Source: Bacteroidota bacterium
GTDB lineage: Bacteria; Bacteroidota; Bacteroidia; JAADEI01; JALVCQ01
Assembly (NCBI GenBank): GCA_027009805.1
Contig: JALVCQ010000091.1
Location: 1-32,024 of the forward strand
Reading direction: 5' to 3'
Length of the DNA: 32,024 nucleotides
The position numbers were made by a program, and so were the translations under genes. The notes beneath the pieces were generated by a model. The model saw nothing but the letters and a program-made list of their open reading frames with translations. It was not told the origin of the DNA and did no database searches. Positions 24,790 through 32,024 of the stretch are shown here, one piece after another; position 1 is the first letter of the stretch; each line of letters opens with the position of its first letter.

Positions 24790-26787
24790 CTATTCTATTG
24801 AAAGCGGAAAAAGTAACGCTTTTTGCGGGACTATTCGCTCTTCTCTCCATAACGGACGAAACGGAGCCATCGACATCCGTCGGAACCGCTTTCGAGACGA
24901 CAGAGTAATCACCGTCTTTTCCACCCACGGCCACCGGTCGCCGCGGACGTGCACCTGAAACTCCTGTTTTCCCACCATCCACAACGGACGACGAACCATC
25001 ACCAGGCGGTCGGAATACCGTTCAGGAAACGACCTGAACACTACTTTTTTCACAAACCAACTATCCAGCATCCGGCGATGCCGGCGCACAAACTCGTCAG
25101 GAGCAGCCCGATGAAGAAACACCACAGCTCTCCGCCCATTCGGAACAACCAATGCCATTCCGGAAGAGACAGCCACCCAGGCGCCCCGCGGATGCGACAT
25201 CACCCGCCACTTCCGAACCGTGCGCACCGTTCCATACACCGCCAACACCAACCAGAGCCCCACCCATGCCTCCCACCGACGGATATAATAAAACACAACC
25301 GCCGACATCACCACCAAAAGCAACCCCAGCATCATTTCAACGTCTGATAAATACAAACCTTCCCACATCGCCCCGCGCCACGAAGACACCCAAAAAGAAG
25401 CCGCCTTCAAACCACGCAATGCATACAGCAACACCATCCCCAACAGTTCCGACCACACCCCAACCCCCAGCAACGAATAAGCCAACAAATAGGCCAGCCC
25501 CACATACACCACCACCGTCACCAACGGAATCACCATCAGGCTGCTCAGCACACTGTAAAGCGGCAGCTTTCCAAAATAATAAATCACCAGCGGTGCGGTG
25601 GAAAGCACCGCCGCCGCCGACATCATCATCAACATCACCGCCCACTGAACCCACCCGGAAGAAAAAGCCACCCAGCGCCGCCATATGCCCACAAACACGA
25701 TGATGCCCATCACCGCCGCATATGAAAGCTGAAATCCGGCATCTAACAAATAAGCCGGCTGAATGACCAACATCAAGAAAAACGACACAAGGGCCGTATT
25801 AAGCGACCACTGATCCCGTTCGACCGAGAGGGCCATGCCAAAGAGAAAAAACATCAACGCCGCCCGAACCACCGACGGTGAAAAACCCGTCAGCGCCGCG
25901 TATCCGCCCAACACCACCGCCATCAAAACCAGCCGCAACCACCGCAGCCACCTTCCATACCGCCAGCGCCGAAGCAGCCAGGCCAGCGGCAGGTAAATAA
26001 TTCCCACATGCAGCCCCGAAATAGCCAGCACATGCACCGCACCGGCCCGCACGAATCCTTCCCGGAGCCGACTGTCCATCCCCTCCCGAATCCCCAATAA
26101 AATCGCCCGACCCAACTTCAATGCATCCCCCGACAACACTTGCGCAAGCGCACCATCCAGAAACCGCCGCCAGCGAACTATTACGCCCTCACGCTCAGTG
26201 GCCGCCACCGCCCATCGACGCGGATACAACACGTGCCGAATCGACGGCCACTTCCGACGGTTCCAGTTGATCCAGAACGGCGAATCTCCCTTAAACAACG
26301 CTCTCGCATACGCCTCCATCACATATACCCCTTCCTCCGGACCCTTTCCCCTCGGAAATCTCACCAGCACCGTTTCCGCACCTTTCACTTCCCGCCCTTT
26401 TTTCGTTTCAGGTTGCCAACACCAAACCTTCCCCCGATAGGTCTCAAAATAATCGCTTACCTTCACCTTCTCATCCAGCAATATCACGGCTTTCCCCTTT
26501 CCCGCACTCACCACCCCTTCTTTCGGCGGCCCACACCTTACCAGATACCACGCTGCCCCCAACAATCCGAAAGCCGTCACCTGAAATCCCATCGACGCCT
26601 TTCCCTTCACCCACCACGCCAACCCACCCATTACCACCGTCCCTCCTATCAAAACCACCGGATGAACCACCTCCCCGTATCGATACGCCGACAGAATCCC
26701 CGCCGCAAACGGCAACAAAATCCGAAGAATTGGAAGGTGTTGATATCGCAGAGAAACCCGGTGAAAAAACAAGGGACTTTTTACCAT
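24790..26787 (-). CDS. comEC: ComEC/Rec2-family competence membrane channel
   Basis: A 665-aa polytopic inner-membrane protein, the channel for single-stranded DNA entry in natural transformation. N-terminal helices (LRILLPFAAGILSAYRYG) lead into a soluble DUF4131-like part, followed by the Competence domain with the signature GAVHVLAISGLHVGIIYLP, LTGFSPSVVRAALMFF, DAGFQLSYAAVMGII and further helices. The C-terminal tail (VALVV..VVFLHRAAPDEF) has no HxHxDH motif, so the metallo-beta-lactamase part seen in Firmicutes ComEC is absent, as is usual in Bacteroidota. ATG 26787 is preferred; the ORF track's GTG 26802 adds five residues. It heads the six-gene minus-strand run. The coding strand is unusually G-rich and C-poor (see findings). 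Confidence 0.88.
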   Translation of the reverse strand: MVKSPLFFHRVSLRYQHLPILRILLPFAAGILSAYRYGEVVHPVVLIGGTVVMGGLAWWVKGKASMGFQVTAFGLLGAAWYLVRCGPPKEGVVSAGKGKAVILLDEKVKVSDYFETYRGKVWCWQPETKKGREVKGAETVLVRFPRGKGPEEGVYVMEAYARALFKGDSPFWINWNRRKWPSIRHVLYPRRWAVAATEREGVIVRWRRFLDGALAQVLSGDALKLGRAILLGIREGMDSRLREGFVRAGAVHVLAISGLHVGIIYLPLAWLLRRWRYGRWLRWLRLVLMAVVLGGYAALTGFSPSVVRAALMFFLFGMALSVERDQWSLNTALVSFFLMLVIQPAYLLDAGFQLSYAAVMGIIVFVGIWRRWVAFSSGWVQWAVMLMMMSAAAVLSTAPLVIYYFGKLPLYSVLSSLMVIPLVTVVVYVGLAYLLAYSLLGVGVWSELLGMVLLYALRGLKAASFWVSSWRGAMWEGLYLSDVEMMLGLLLVVMSAVVFYYIRRWEAWVGLWLVLAVYGTVRTVRKWRVMSHPRGAWVAVSSGMALVVPNGRRAVVFLHRAAPDEFVRRHRRMLDSWFVKKVVFRSFPERYSDRLVMVRRPLWMVGKQEFQVHVRGDRWPWVEKTVITLSSRKRFRRMSMAPFRPLWREERIVPQKALLFPLSIE

Positions 26788-27056
26788 ACCCGATTTTTCC
26801 ACGTAAATTACATCATCCGTCCGCTACTTTTACACGTGAAAACCGCCGATGTGAATTGTGTGAACTGGCGAGAATGCAGGATAAATCCAGAACCTTCCCC
26901 AATACAAAAAGGGCGAAAGAGCTGTGAATTCACCGTTTCCACCCGATTATTTCCTACTCTACGATCTTTTAGGTAAGAGAATTGATGTAACAACTAAAAG
27001 CGGGGAAACGCCAAAAAGCATTTCCCCACTTTAAAGTATCAGTTGGGGTATGAAAC
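26788..27056. other. 269-bp non-coding gap upstream of comEC
   Basis: Lies between the surface-protein stop and comEC. The right end holds a terminator (26987-27030). The rest (26788-26986) is AT-richer than neighbouring genes and should contain the comEC promoter. The best minus-strand candidate, TAATTTAC near 26806, is a poor TAnnTTTG match, so I do not call one. Short ORFs on both strands (65 and 61 aa) show no protein-like features. Confidence 0.5.
26987..27030 (-). terminator. Rho-independent terminator of the head-repeat/S74 protein gene
   Basis: The minus-strand RNA would fold AGUGGGGAAAUGC (27030-27018), a six-base UUUUUG loop, then GCGUUUCCCCGCU (27011-26999): a 13-bp stem that includes two G-U pairs, followed by UUUUAGUUGUU. 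On the plus strand the same two positions become C-A mismatches, so the hairpin is made for minus-strand transcription. It begins 26 bases after the gene's stop. Confidence 0.8.
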
Positions 27057-29021
27057 CTATCGTTTTGTTTCAGCTTCTAATTCGGAAAGTCGGTGCTCTA
27101 ACCGCTGAATGTGTTGTTGTTGCTGCTGAATAGCATTAATAAGCACAGGAACCAGCCGGGTGTAATCCACCGACCAGAGGCTTTTGCTTTCGTCGGCTGG
27201 TTTACTCACGGCCTCAGGAATGACCTGATAAAGTTCCTGGGCGAGTAATCCCACGGTGTGTTCTTTATTGTTTTTGTCTATCACCAACTGACTGTTTTCA
27301 AAATGGGAAGAATGATGAACATATTCCACGGGTCGCAGTTTCATTACCGCATCCACTCCATAATGTATGTGTCGAATGTGGCTTTTGATGCGCTGGTCAG
27401 AATAAGTTAACCACGCATTAGCCCGTCCTTTTCCAATGCTGCTATCGGTGTTGTTGGGTAGTTCCAGTGCATAGGCAGGGCTGTCAAGATTTATTCCCAC
27501 GCGATAAGTATTGCCGTTTGGTCCAATGAGAAAAACATTTGATGTATTGATGGTGGGAGGAGATGAGGATACGTTATATCCAAATGCAAAAGTGTGAGAG
27601 GCGGTAAAGTCTAATTTCATGCCCCTTCCCATGGAAACAGAGTAGCTGCCGGAAGCTGTATTGTTTTGTCCCCCTAACACGGCAGCGGCGAATCCCGTTG
27701 CAGTGTTGCTTTGTCCTCCGGCAACGATGGTGTAGTCTCCGCTTGCTGTATTACTTCGTCCCGCTACGGTGGAATATTGCCCACTTGCATTGTTCGCAAA
27801 TCCTCCTACAATAGTGGCGAGATTTCCACTTGCGTTGTTGATCCATCCACCACATACGGTAGTTCTTGGTCCGCCGGCTGTATTATTTTCTCCTCCTCCA
27901 ACGGTGGAGCGTTCTCCGCTTGCTGTATTGTTCTGACCTCCTGCAATCACAGCGGCCATTCCGCTTGCCGTGTTGTTGGAACCGCCGCCCACAGTGGAGC
28001 TTGATCCACTTGCAGTATTATTTGAACCGCCACTTATAGTAGTGCTCGAATTGCTTGCCGTGTTGTTGATACCAAAAGCTACCGAGAAATTTCCTGTGTT
28101 GATATAGTCCCATTGATTACCTGTGACTCGTCCTGCCCGAATGGCGGATTTGCGTGGGTTCCATATAAAAGCAGTTTTTGCTCCGGCTGGGATGGTGTCC
28201 CCTGATCCATAATTTCCTTCTGCGTACATCATTCCATCGCCGATGAGGTGCAACTGATAGTTGGGACTTGTTGTTCCGACGCCGACGTTACCAGCGTCGG
28301 ATATGACCACATTGGTAGCATTATTGGCATGAATATAGGTGCCTGCATCAGTCCACTGTCCACTTCCTCCACTGCTTCCTCCAAGGTTCGTCCATGTGCC
28401 GCCGTTGTTCTTAAACTGTATAATTCCTCCATTGTCTCTAATTCCATACCCCCAGTATCCCACGGCTGATCCAAAGTTGTGATAGCTATTGGCGGATTGA
28501 AGCATATTGCCTACTACGTGCAATTTTGTTGTCGGACTTGCCGTTCCAATGCCCAGTTTTCCGCTGTTAATCACCATATTTCCGAATTCGTTTAATCTGA
28601 ACATCCACGTCCCGTTTTCATCAAATGCCTCGAAAAAAGACCAGGCACTGGACGTTGTTCTTGTCATACTAATCCCGATTTGGCCTGTTCCTTGAACGGT
28701 AACTAATTTTCCGGCACCGGGCGCTCCTGATGGTAGCGTTGCACTTCCTGTCATAATCTTTCCTGTTACCGTTAATTGTGCATCCGGGTTTGCTGTTCCG
28801 ACGCCTATGTTACCATTATTCTTAACGACTAAATAGGTATTGCTTCCATGCTGAATGTGCAATAGGCTGCCGGTGTATGTGGTTGGTGCTTGAATGTCTA
28901 ACCGGGCAGCCGGCACAGTGGTCCCTATACCCACTTCCTGGGAGTATGTAAAAGTTGTTGATAAAAACGAAAACAAGATAGCAGGTGTTGAAAAGATTTG
29001 CTTATTCATATTATTGCTCAT
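27057..29021 (-). CDS. Trimeric head-repeat surface protein with S74 (tail-fibre chaperone) C-terminus
   Basis: A 654-aa protein with a signal peptide (IFSTPAILFSFLSTTFTYSQ, mature start near EVGIGTT). Several short GIGT/NVGVGT repeats (for example VGIGTTVPAARLDI, IGVGTANPDAQLTV, LGIGTASPTTKLHV) are followed by about ten 15-residue NNTASGxxSTVGGGx repeats of YadA/Hep_Hag head type (about residues 318-465). The C-terminus is a Peptidase_S74 intramolecular chaperone (SDQRIKSHIRHIHYGVDAV, VGLLAQELYQVIPEAV, DYTRLVPVLINAIQQQQ) ending in a coiled coil. The fold implies a trimeric fibre whose chaperone part self-cleaves. Start ATG 29021, with MNKQIF five residues in as an alternative. GC content looks clearly lower than its neighbours, suggesting transfer. 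It has its own promoter and terminator. Confidence 0.85.
   Translation of the reverse strand: MSNNMNKQIFSTPAILFSFLSTTFTYSQEVGIGTTVPAARLDIQAPTTYTGSLLHIQHGSNTYLVVKNNGNIGVGTANPDAQLTVTGKIMTGSATLPSGAPGAGKLVTVQGTGQIGISMTRTTSSAWSFFEAFDENGTWMFRLNEFGNMVINSGKLGIGTASPTTKLHVVGNMLQSANSYHNFGSAVGYWGYGIRDNGGIIQFKNNGGTWTNLGGSSGGSGQWTDAGTYIHANNATNVVISDAGNVGVGTTSPNYQLHLIGDGMMYAEGNYGSGDTIPAGAKTAFIWNPRKSAIRAGRVTGNQWDYINTGNFSVAFGINNTASNSSTTISGGSNNTASGSSSTVGGGSNNTASGMAAVIAGGQNNTASGERSTVGGGENNTAGGPRTTVCGGWINNASGNLATIVGGFANNASGQYSTVAGRSNTASGDYTIVAGGQSNTATGFAAAVLGGQNNTASGSYSVSMGRGMKLDFTASHTFAFGYNVSSSPPTINTSNVFLIGPNGNTYRVGINLDSPAYALELPNNTDSSIGKGRANAWLTYSDQRIKSHIRHIHYGVDAVMKLRPVEYVHHSSHFENSQLVIDKNNKEHTVGLLAQELYQVIPEAVSKPADESKSLWSVDYTRLVPVLINAIQQQQQHIQRLEHRLSELEAETKR
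27622..28072 (-). repeat. Tandem 45-bp head repeats inside the S74 surface-protein gene
   Basis: About ten in-frame units encode NNTASGxxSTVxGGx with changes in the middle positions. On the plus strand the recurring text is like CCGCTTGCTGTATTGTT followed by a variable part. The unit is 15 codons, with one unit of 14. Divergence among units suggests an old array rather than recent slippage. Confidence 0.8.
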
Positions 29022-29037
29022 TTAAGCGGGTTTGCCG

Positions 29038-29045
29038 CAAATATA
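29038..29045 (-). promoter_or_regulatory. -7 box of the head-repeat/S74 protein gene
   Basis: On the minus strand TATATTTG matches TAnnTTTG exactly, 17-30 bp before the two candidate ATGs (29021, 29009). The upstream region is very A-rich, with only a weak TTTA about 22 bases away as -33 element. Confidence 0.55.
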
Positions 29046-29110
29046 CTGGTTGTTTTTTTATATTTTGTAAACAGGATTAGAATGGAGCAATATTTCCCTA
29101 AGGGTAGCAG

Positions 29111-29905
29111 CTACTTGTTTGTAAGAGTTTTAGGAACCTGCCCGAACAGCCGTTTAACTTCCCGCGGCGTGAGGTGTCGCCAATGGCCGCGGGGAAGTTT
29201 TTTCTTGGTCAGTCCGGCGAATGCGGTTCGGTCCAGATGGGTGACCTCATACCCTAAGGCCTTAAAGGTGCGCCGGATGATGCGGTTTCGACCGGAATGC
29301 AGTCGAACGCCCAACATCTTTTTTTCTTCATCCAATATGGCTGCTTCGTCGAATGTGGAGAGTCCATCTTCGAGGGGCACGCCTTCCACCAACTTTTGAA
29401 GGTCGGTCCGGGTGATGGGCTTGTTGAGTCGGACCCGATAGATTTTTTCCACCCGACTGGAAGGATGGGTGAGCGCATGGGCCAGCGAGCCGTCATTGGT
29501 GAGCAGAATCAATCCGGTGGTCTGGCGGTCGAGCCGGCCCACCGGAAACACCATCTCCCGTAAATCGGCCGGTAAAAGGTCCATGACGGTTTTCCGTCGC
29601 CGTTCGTCTTTTCGGGTGGTGATGACGTCTTTGGGTTTGTTGAGAAGGATATATACCTTTTCATTGGCAGGATGAATGGTTTTCCCATCCACCTGAACTT
29701 CGTCCCGTCCCGGGACAACGCGAACGGCCGGTGAGGTGGCGGTTTTTCCGTTGACTTTGACGCGGCCGGAGAAAACAAGCTGGTCGGCTTCCCGCCGTGA
29801 CCAGCGGCCCGACATGGCAATGTAGCGATTGAGTCGGATTTTCTCGGCCGGCCCACTTTGATCTATATTCCTATTTTTGGGCTCCCAAACGTTTTTCGAA
29901 TGCAT
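29111..29905 (-). CDS. RsuA/RluB-family rRNA pseudouridine synthase
   Basis: A 264-aa pseudouridine synthase predicted to convert a uridine in 23S (or 16S) rRNA. An S4 RNA-binding domain (IRLNRYIAMSGRWSRREAD, about 23-41, and RVKVNGK) is followed by the catalytic domain: YILLNKPKDVITT (85-97), then FPVGRLDRQTTGLILLTNDG with catalytic Asp126, HPSSRVEKIYRVRL and LHSGRNRIIRRTFKALGYEV. The architecture is that of RluB/RluE/RsuA. The first 20 residues are a charged leader. The ATG at 29905 forms an ATGCAT with the ATG of the divergent CHU_C gene; no other good start exists ahead of the S4 domain. A region of about 90 bp separates it from the S74 protein gene. Confidence 0.9.
   Translation of the reverse strand: MHSKNVWEPKNRNIDQSGPAEKIRLNRYIAMSGRWSRREADQLVFSGRVKVNGKTATSPAVRVVPGRDEVQVDGKTIHPANEKVYILLNKPKDVITTRKDERRRKTVMDLLPADLREMVFPVGRLDRQTTGLILLTNDGSLAHALTHPSSRVEKIYRVRLNKPITRTDLQKLVEGVPLEDGLSTFDEAAILDEEKKMLGVRLHSGRNRIIRRTFKALGYEVTHLDRTAFAGLTKKKLPRGHWRHLTPREVKRLFGQVPKTLTNK
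29872..29879 (+). promoter_or_regulatory. Likely -7 box of the third CHU_C gene, inside the pseudouridine synthase gene
   Basis: TATTTTTG matches TAnnTTTG exactly and sits 20 bp before ATG 29900. It therefore lies within the first codons of the divergent pseudouridine synthase gene. A TTTG is only 11 bases upstream, so the -33 spacing is not normal. Confidence 0.4.
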
Positions 29906-31636
29906 CTTCGGTGGCTGATTTTAGCTTTGTTGTTTCCGGTTTGGGGAATGACGCAAACGCACATCATTCGCGTATGTCCCGACGGAAATAACGTCACGGT
30001 TCACATTGATTGGAAGGCCCCCGATACCTGTCAGCAGATACTTTTCGGCCTGGTGTATGGCAGCAGCGACGGCCTGACTTATTCGTTTCTGGATACAGTG
30101 CATATTTCCGATGCTTCTTATAGTCATGCCGATGCGCTTAAGCAATCCAACACGTGGTCGTATCACATCCGATATCTGGTCAAATGCGGCATACAAACCT
30201 ATTGGTTTTATTCCGACACGGTGGTGTTGGATGATGTGGCGCCCGATTCGGTGTTGCTTCATCGGGCCACGGTGATGAACGATTCGGCTTATCTCTTCTG
30301 GACGAGCAATGATTCGACGGTGGCGTTTTACCTTGTCTATCATGCCAACGCATCGTCCGATCCCAGCGTTCCCATCGATACGGTCCGGGGGCGCACGTGG
30401 TGGGGCACCGCCTTTGCCGACTCGATGGCTGATAAAGTATATCGGGTGGCTGCTGTGGACAGCTGCGGCAACGTCTCCCTTTTAAGTCAGCCGCTTTCGC
30501 CTATGAGTTTGACCTATGTGTCGGATTCGTGCCTTCCGCTGGTCACATTTCAATGGAATCATCGCGTATCGCCTGTCTATCTTCCCATTGAAGCCTATCT
30601 CTTGGTGATAGTGGACACCGGCGTTTACGACCGGGTCCCGCTGGACAGTCTCTCGCAGCGTGCGATGCAATATGATATGACGGGCTTTCCGCACGATTCC
30701 TTTTATGCTGTTGTCCAATATATCGGCGGCGGCGGAGATACGGCATATTCACGGTGGTTAACCATCCCTTCCACCAACCTTTATTATCCGCCGTCGATGA
30801 CGATAGAGAATATCACGGTGGAATCGGATTCGCTGTGGATTCTCACGCACATAAGTTTTCCGATGAATATCGCTTCGGCGGAACTTCAACGAAGGACCCC
30901 CAGCGGCACGTATCAGACTGTTTTGGCTTCCGGAGGTCCCTTCACGGATTGGATGCTCCTGATGGATTCGACGGCCGACGTTCACCTGCAATCCTATACC
31001 TATCGGTGGTTATGGAAAGGAAAATGCGGTGACAACGGCGTCACCTCGGCCCGGGACAATTCCCTTCACCTGCATGCCGCTTCGGGACCGGAAGGGTATG
31101 CGTTTCGATGGAATTTTTACACCACATGGCCGGCTTTCGATTCCTTTTACATGCAGCGTCGAATCATCGGAAAGGGCGAAGTGAAAGCGGTGGCGGCTTT
31201 TGACTATACGACCACGCGGGCTTACCTGCCCCGGTTCGATGATGTCGATTCGTTGTTTGACACAGTCTGTTTTCGCCTTGAAGTGCACCGCCCGCCTACC
31301 CAGCCGGTCCGATGGCTGGATACGGCGCATTCCAACTGGCAATGCTTCCTTCCGCAACCCATTTTCTACGCACCCAATGCTTTTCGTCCTTACTTCGGCG
31401 TCAACAAAGTGTTTCGACCGAGCATTATCAATGTGGACACCGGCCATTTCTTGATGGTGATTTTCAATCGATGGGGACAGGAGGTCTATCGGACCACCCG
31501 GTTTGAGCAGGGATGGGACGGCCTGACGAAAGACGGTAAACCCCAGCCGGAAGGCTTATACCTTTACTACATTGCTTACTACTCTACCGATGGTCGTAAA
31601 TACGAGGATTTCGGTGAAGTGCACCTTTTGTGGTAG
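29900..31636 (+). CDS. Secreted protein with CHU_C-like C-terminal (type B T9SS) domain
   Basis: From ATG 29900 this is 578 aa with a clean signal peptide (LRWLILALLFPVWGMTQ); the ORF track's 14 extra residues from 29858 would precede the leader and the -7 box. The body has repeated beta-rich modules with Cys pairs (VCPDGNNVTVHIDWKAPDTC, AAVDSCGNVSLL, ASAELQRRTPSG) similar to fibronectin-like units. The C-terminus IFYAPNAFRPYFGVNKVFRP, FNRWGQEVYRTTRFEQGWDG and PEGLYLYYIAYYSTDG is a CHU_C sorting domain. A surface protein exported by T9SS is predicted; its ligand is unknown. Its last bases overlap the ybeY start (GTGGTAG). Confidence 0.82.
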   Translation: MHLRWLILALLFPVWGMTQTHIIRVCPDGNNVTVHIDWKAPDTCQQILFGLVYGSSDGLTYSFLDTVHISDASYSHADALKQSNTWSYHIRYLVKCGIQTYWFYSDTVVLDDVAPDSVLLHRATVMNDSAYLFWTSNDSTVAFYLVYHANASSDPSVPIDTVRGRTWWGTAFADSMADKVYRVAAVDSCGNVSLLSQPLSPMSLTYVSDSCLPLVTFQWNHRVSPVYLPIEAYLLVIVDTGVYDRVPLDSLSQRAMQYDMTGFPHDSFYAVVQYIGGGGDTAYSRWLTIPSTNLYYPPSMTIENITVESDSLWILTHISFPMNIASAELQRRTPSGTYQTVLASGGPFTDWMLLMDSTADVHLQSYTYRWLWKGKCGDNGVTSARDNSLHLHAASGPEGYAFRWNFYTTWPAFDSFYMQRRIIGKGEVKAVAAFDYTTTRAYLPRFDDVDSLFDTVCFRLEVHRPPTQPVRWLDTAHSNWQCFLPQPIFYAPNAFRPYFGVNKVFRPSIINVDTGHFLMVIFNRWGQEVYRTTRFEQGWDGLTKDGKPQPEGLYLYYIAYYSTDGRKYEDFGEVHLLW

Positions 31637-32024
31637 CCGTATGGGTTGAATCCGAAAATGCGGCGCAATTAACGCCCACGGAACAGACGATATGGCGGTC
31701 TTTTCCGCGTTTTGTCGAAGAAGCGTTTCTTCCACATTATGAAAAGGACTTTTTGCAGTGGAGCGTGGAATTTTTAGATGACGCTGCCATGGCGACACGC
31801 AACCATCAGATTATGCAACATGCGGGCCCGACGGATGTCATCACCCTGACCTTAAGCAAGCGGCCGTGGATTGTGGAGACCTATCTCGGCGTGGAAACAA
31901 TGCGGAACAATGCCCGAGCGTGGCATGAAGCCCCCGAGGTGGAACTTTTGCGCTTGCTTTTTCATTCGCTTCTTCACGGGCTGGGGTATGACGACCGGAC
32001 TCCGGAGCAACGCCGGCGGATGCG
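31630..32024 (+). CDS. ybeY: Endoribonuclease YbeY, N-terminal and central part (runs off right edge)
   Basis: An open frame not in the ORF track, because it has no stop in the window, starting with GTG 31630 inside the last codons of the CHU_C gene. A TGA at 31615 in the same frame rules out an earlier start, and no ATG is near. About 131 codons are visible. PTDVITLTLSK and LLRLLFHSLLHGLGYDDRTPEQRRRM correspond to the YbeY (UPF0054) core; family members are RNases for 16S/17S rRNA maturation and ribosome quality control. The metal triad is normally H-x3-H-x5-H; here the third His is Asp (HGLGYDD), a replacement I recall from Bacteroidota homologues. It is probably expressed with the CHU_C gene. 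The C-terminus is unseen. Confidence 0.8.
   Translation, partial: MVAVWVESENAAQLTPTEQTIWRSFPRFVEEAFLPHYEKDFLQWSVEFLDDAAMATRNHQIMQHAGPTDVITLTLSKRPWIVETYLGVETMRNNARAWHEAPEVELLRLLFHSLLHGLGYDDRTPEQRRRM

Noticed and set aside
26140-26976. 278-aa plus-strand ORF over the comEC 5' end
   Set aside because: Results from the C-rich plus strand of comEC; no motif, and comEC is firm.
27622-28072. CRISPR-like array
   Set aside because: Regularly spaced repeats are in frame, encode NNTASG units and lack identical repeats with unrelated spacers; they are protein repeats.

Overview
The window looks like chromosomal DNA of a fairly GC-rich member of the Bacteroidota. I base this on three predicted secreted proteins with gliding-motility-type C-terminal (CHU_C, type B T9SS cargo) domains, several TAnnTTTG-type -7 boxes just upstream of start codons, a Bacteroidota-style HMG-CoA lyase and YbeY, and a tail-fibre/S74 surface protein. 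A lineage near Chitinophagales or Saprospiria is possible, but I cannot fix it from sequence alone. There is no tRNA, rRNA, transposase, integrase, CRISPR array or phage module.

Left part, 1-7439: the minus strand carries an N-acyl amino acid amidohydrolase coupled to a small SpoU methyltransferase. A repeat-filled gap of about 410 bp follows, then the 5' part of recQ, which runs off the left edge and is missing from the ORF track. On the plus strand are a PKD/CHU_C surface protein, a sodium:neurotransmitter symporter-family transporter and a helix-hairpin-helix membrane protein.

Middle, 7440-16966: plus-strand genes, many overlapping or nearly touching. They encode an acyl-CoA dehydrogenase; an SDR oxidoreductase, a fibronectin/CHU_C surface protein, riboflavin synthase and a second SpoU rRNA methyltransferase; then accA, HMG-CoA lyase and an AI-2E-family permease. 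Fatty acid synthesis and branched-chain acyl-CoA or leucine catabolism are the visible metabolic themes.

Right part, 17196-26787: a tightly packed minus-strand run, read right to left: comEC, two tandem paralogous lipoproteins of about 690 aa, an outer-membrane barrel-like protein, a Tat-signal gluconate-dehydrogenase-subunit-3-like protein and a GMC oxidoreductase. Beyond it lies an AT-richer, probably acquired, trimeric head-repeat/S74 protein with a clear terminator and promoter. Next are an RsuA/RluB-type pseudouridine synthase, a third CHU_C protein that starts head-to-head with it, and the start of ybeY, cut by the right edge.

The most interesting non-coding feature is a mosaic intergenic repeat of about 210-240 bp in three copies (600-811, 13744-13983 inverted, 16974-17188), with a separate family of GTAGGGGCAC-type palindromes in or near some gaps. 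The most interesting coding feature is the comEC / twin lipoprotein / barrel / GMC block, whose GMC enzyme has a cysteine trio resembling an FeS site and seems to lack the usual catalytic His/Asn. I saw no obvious frameshift in any gene.
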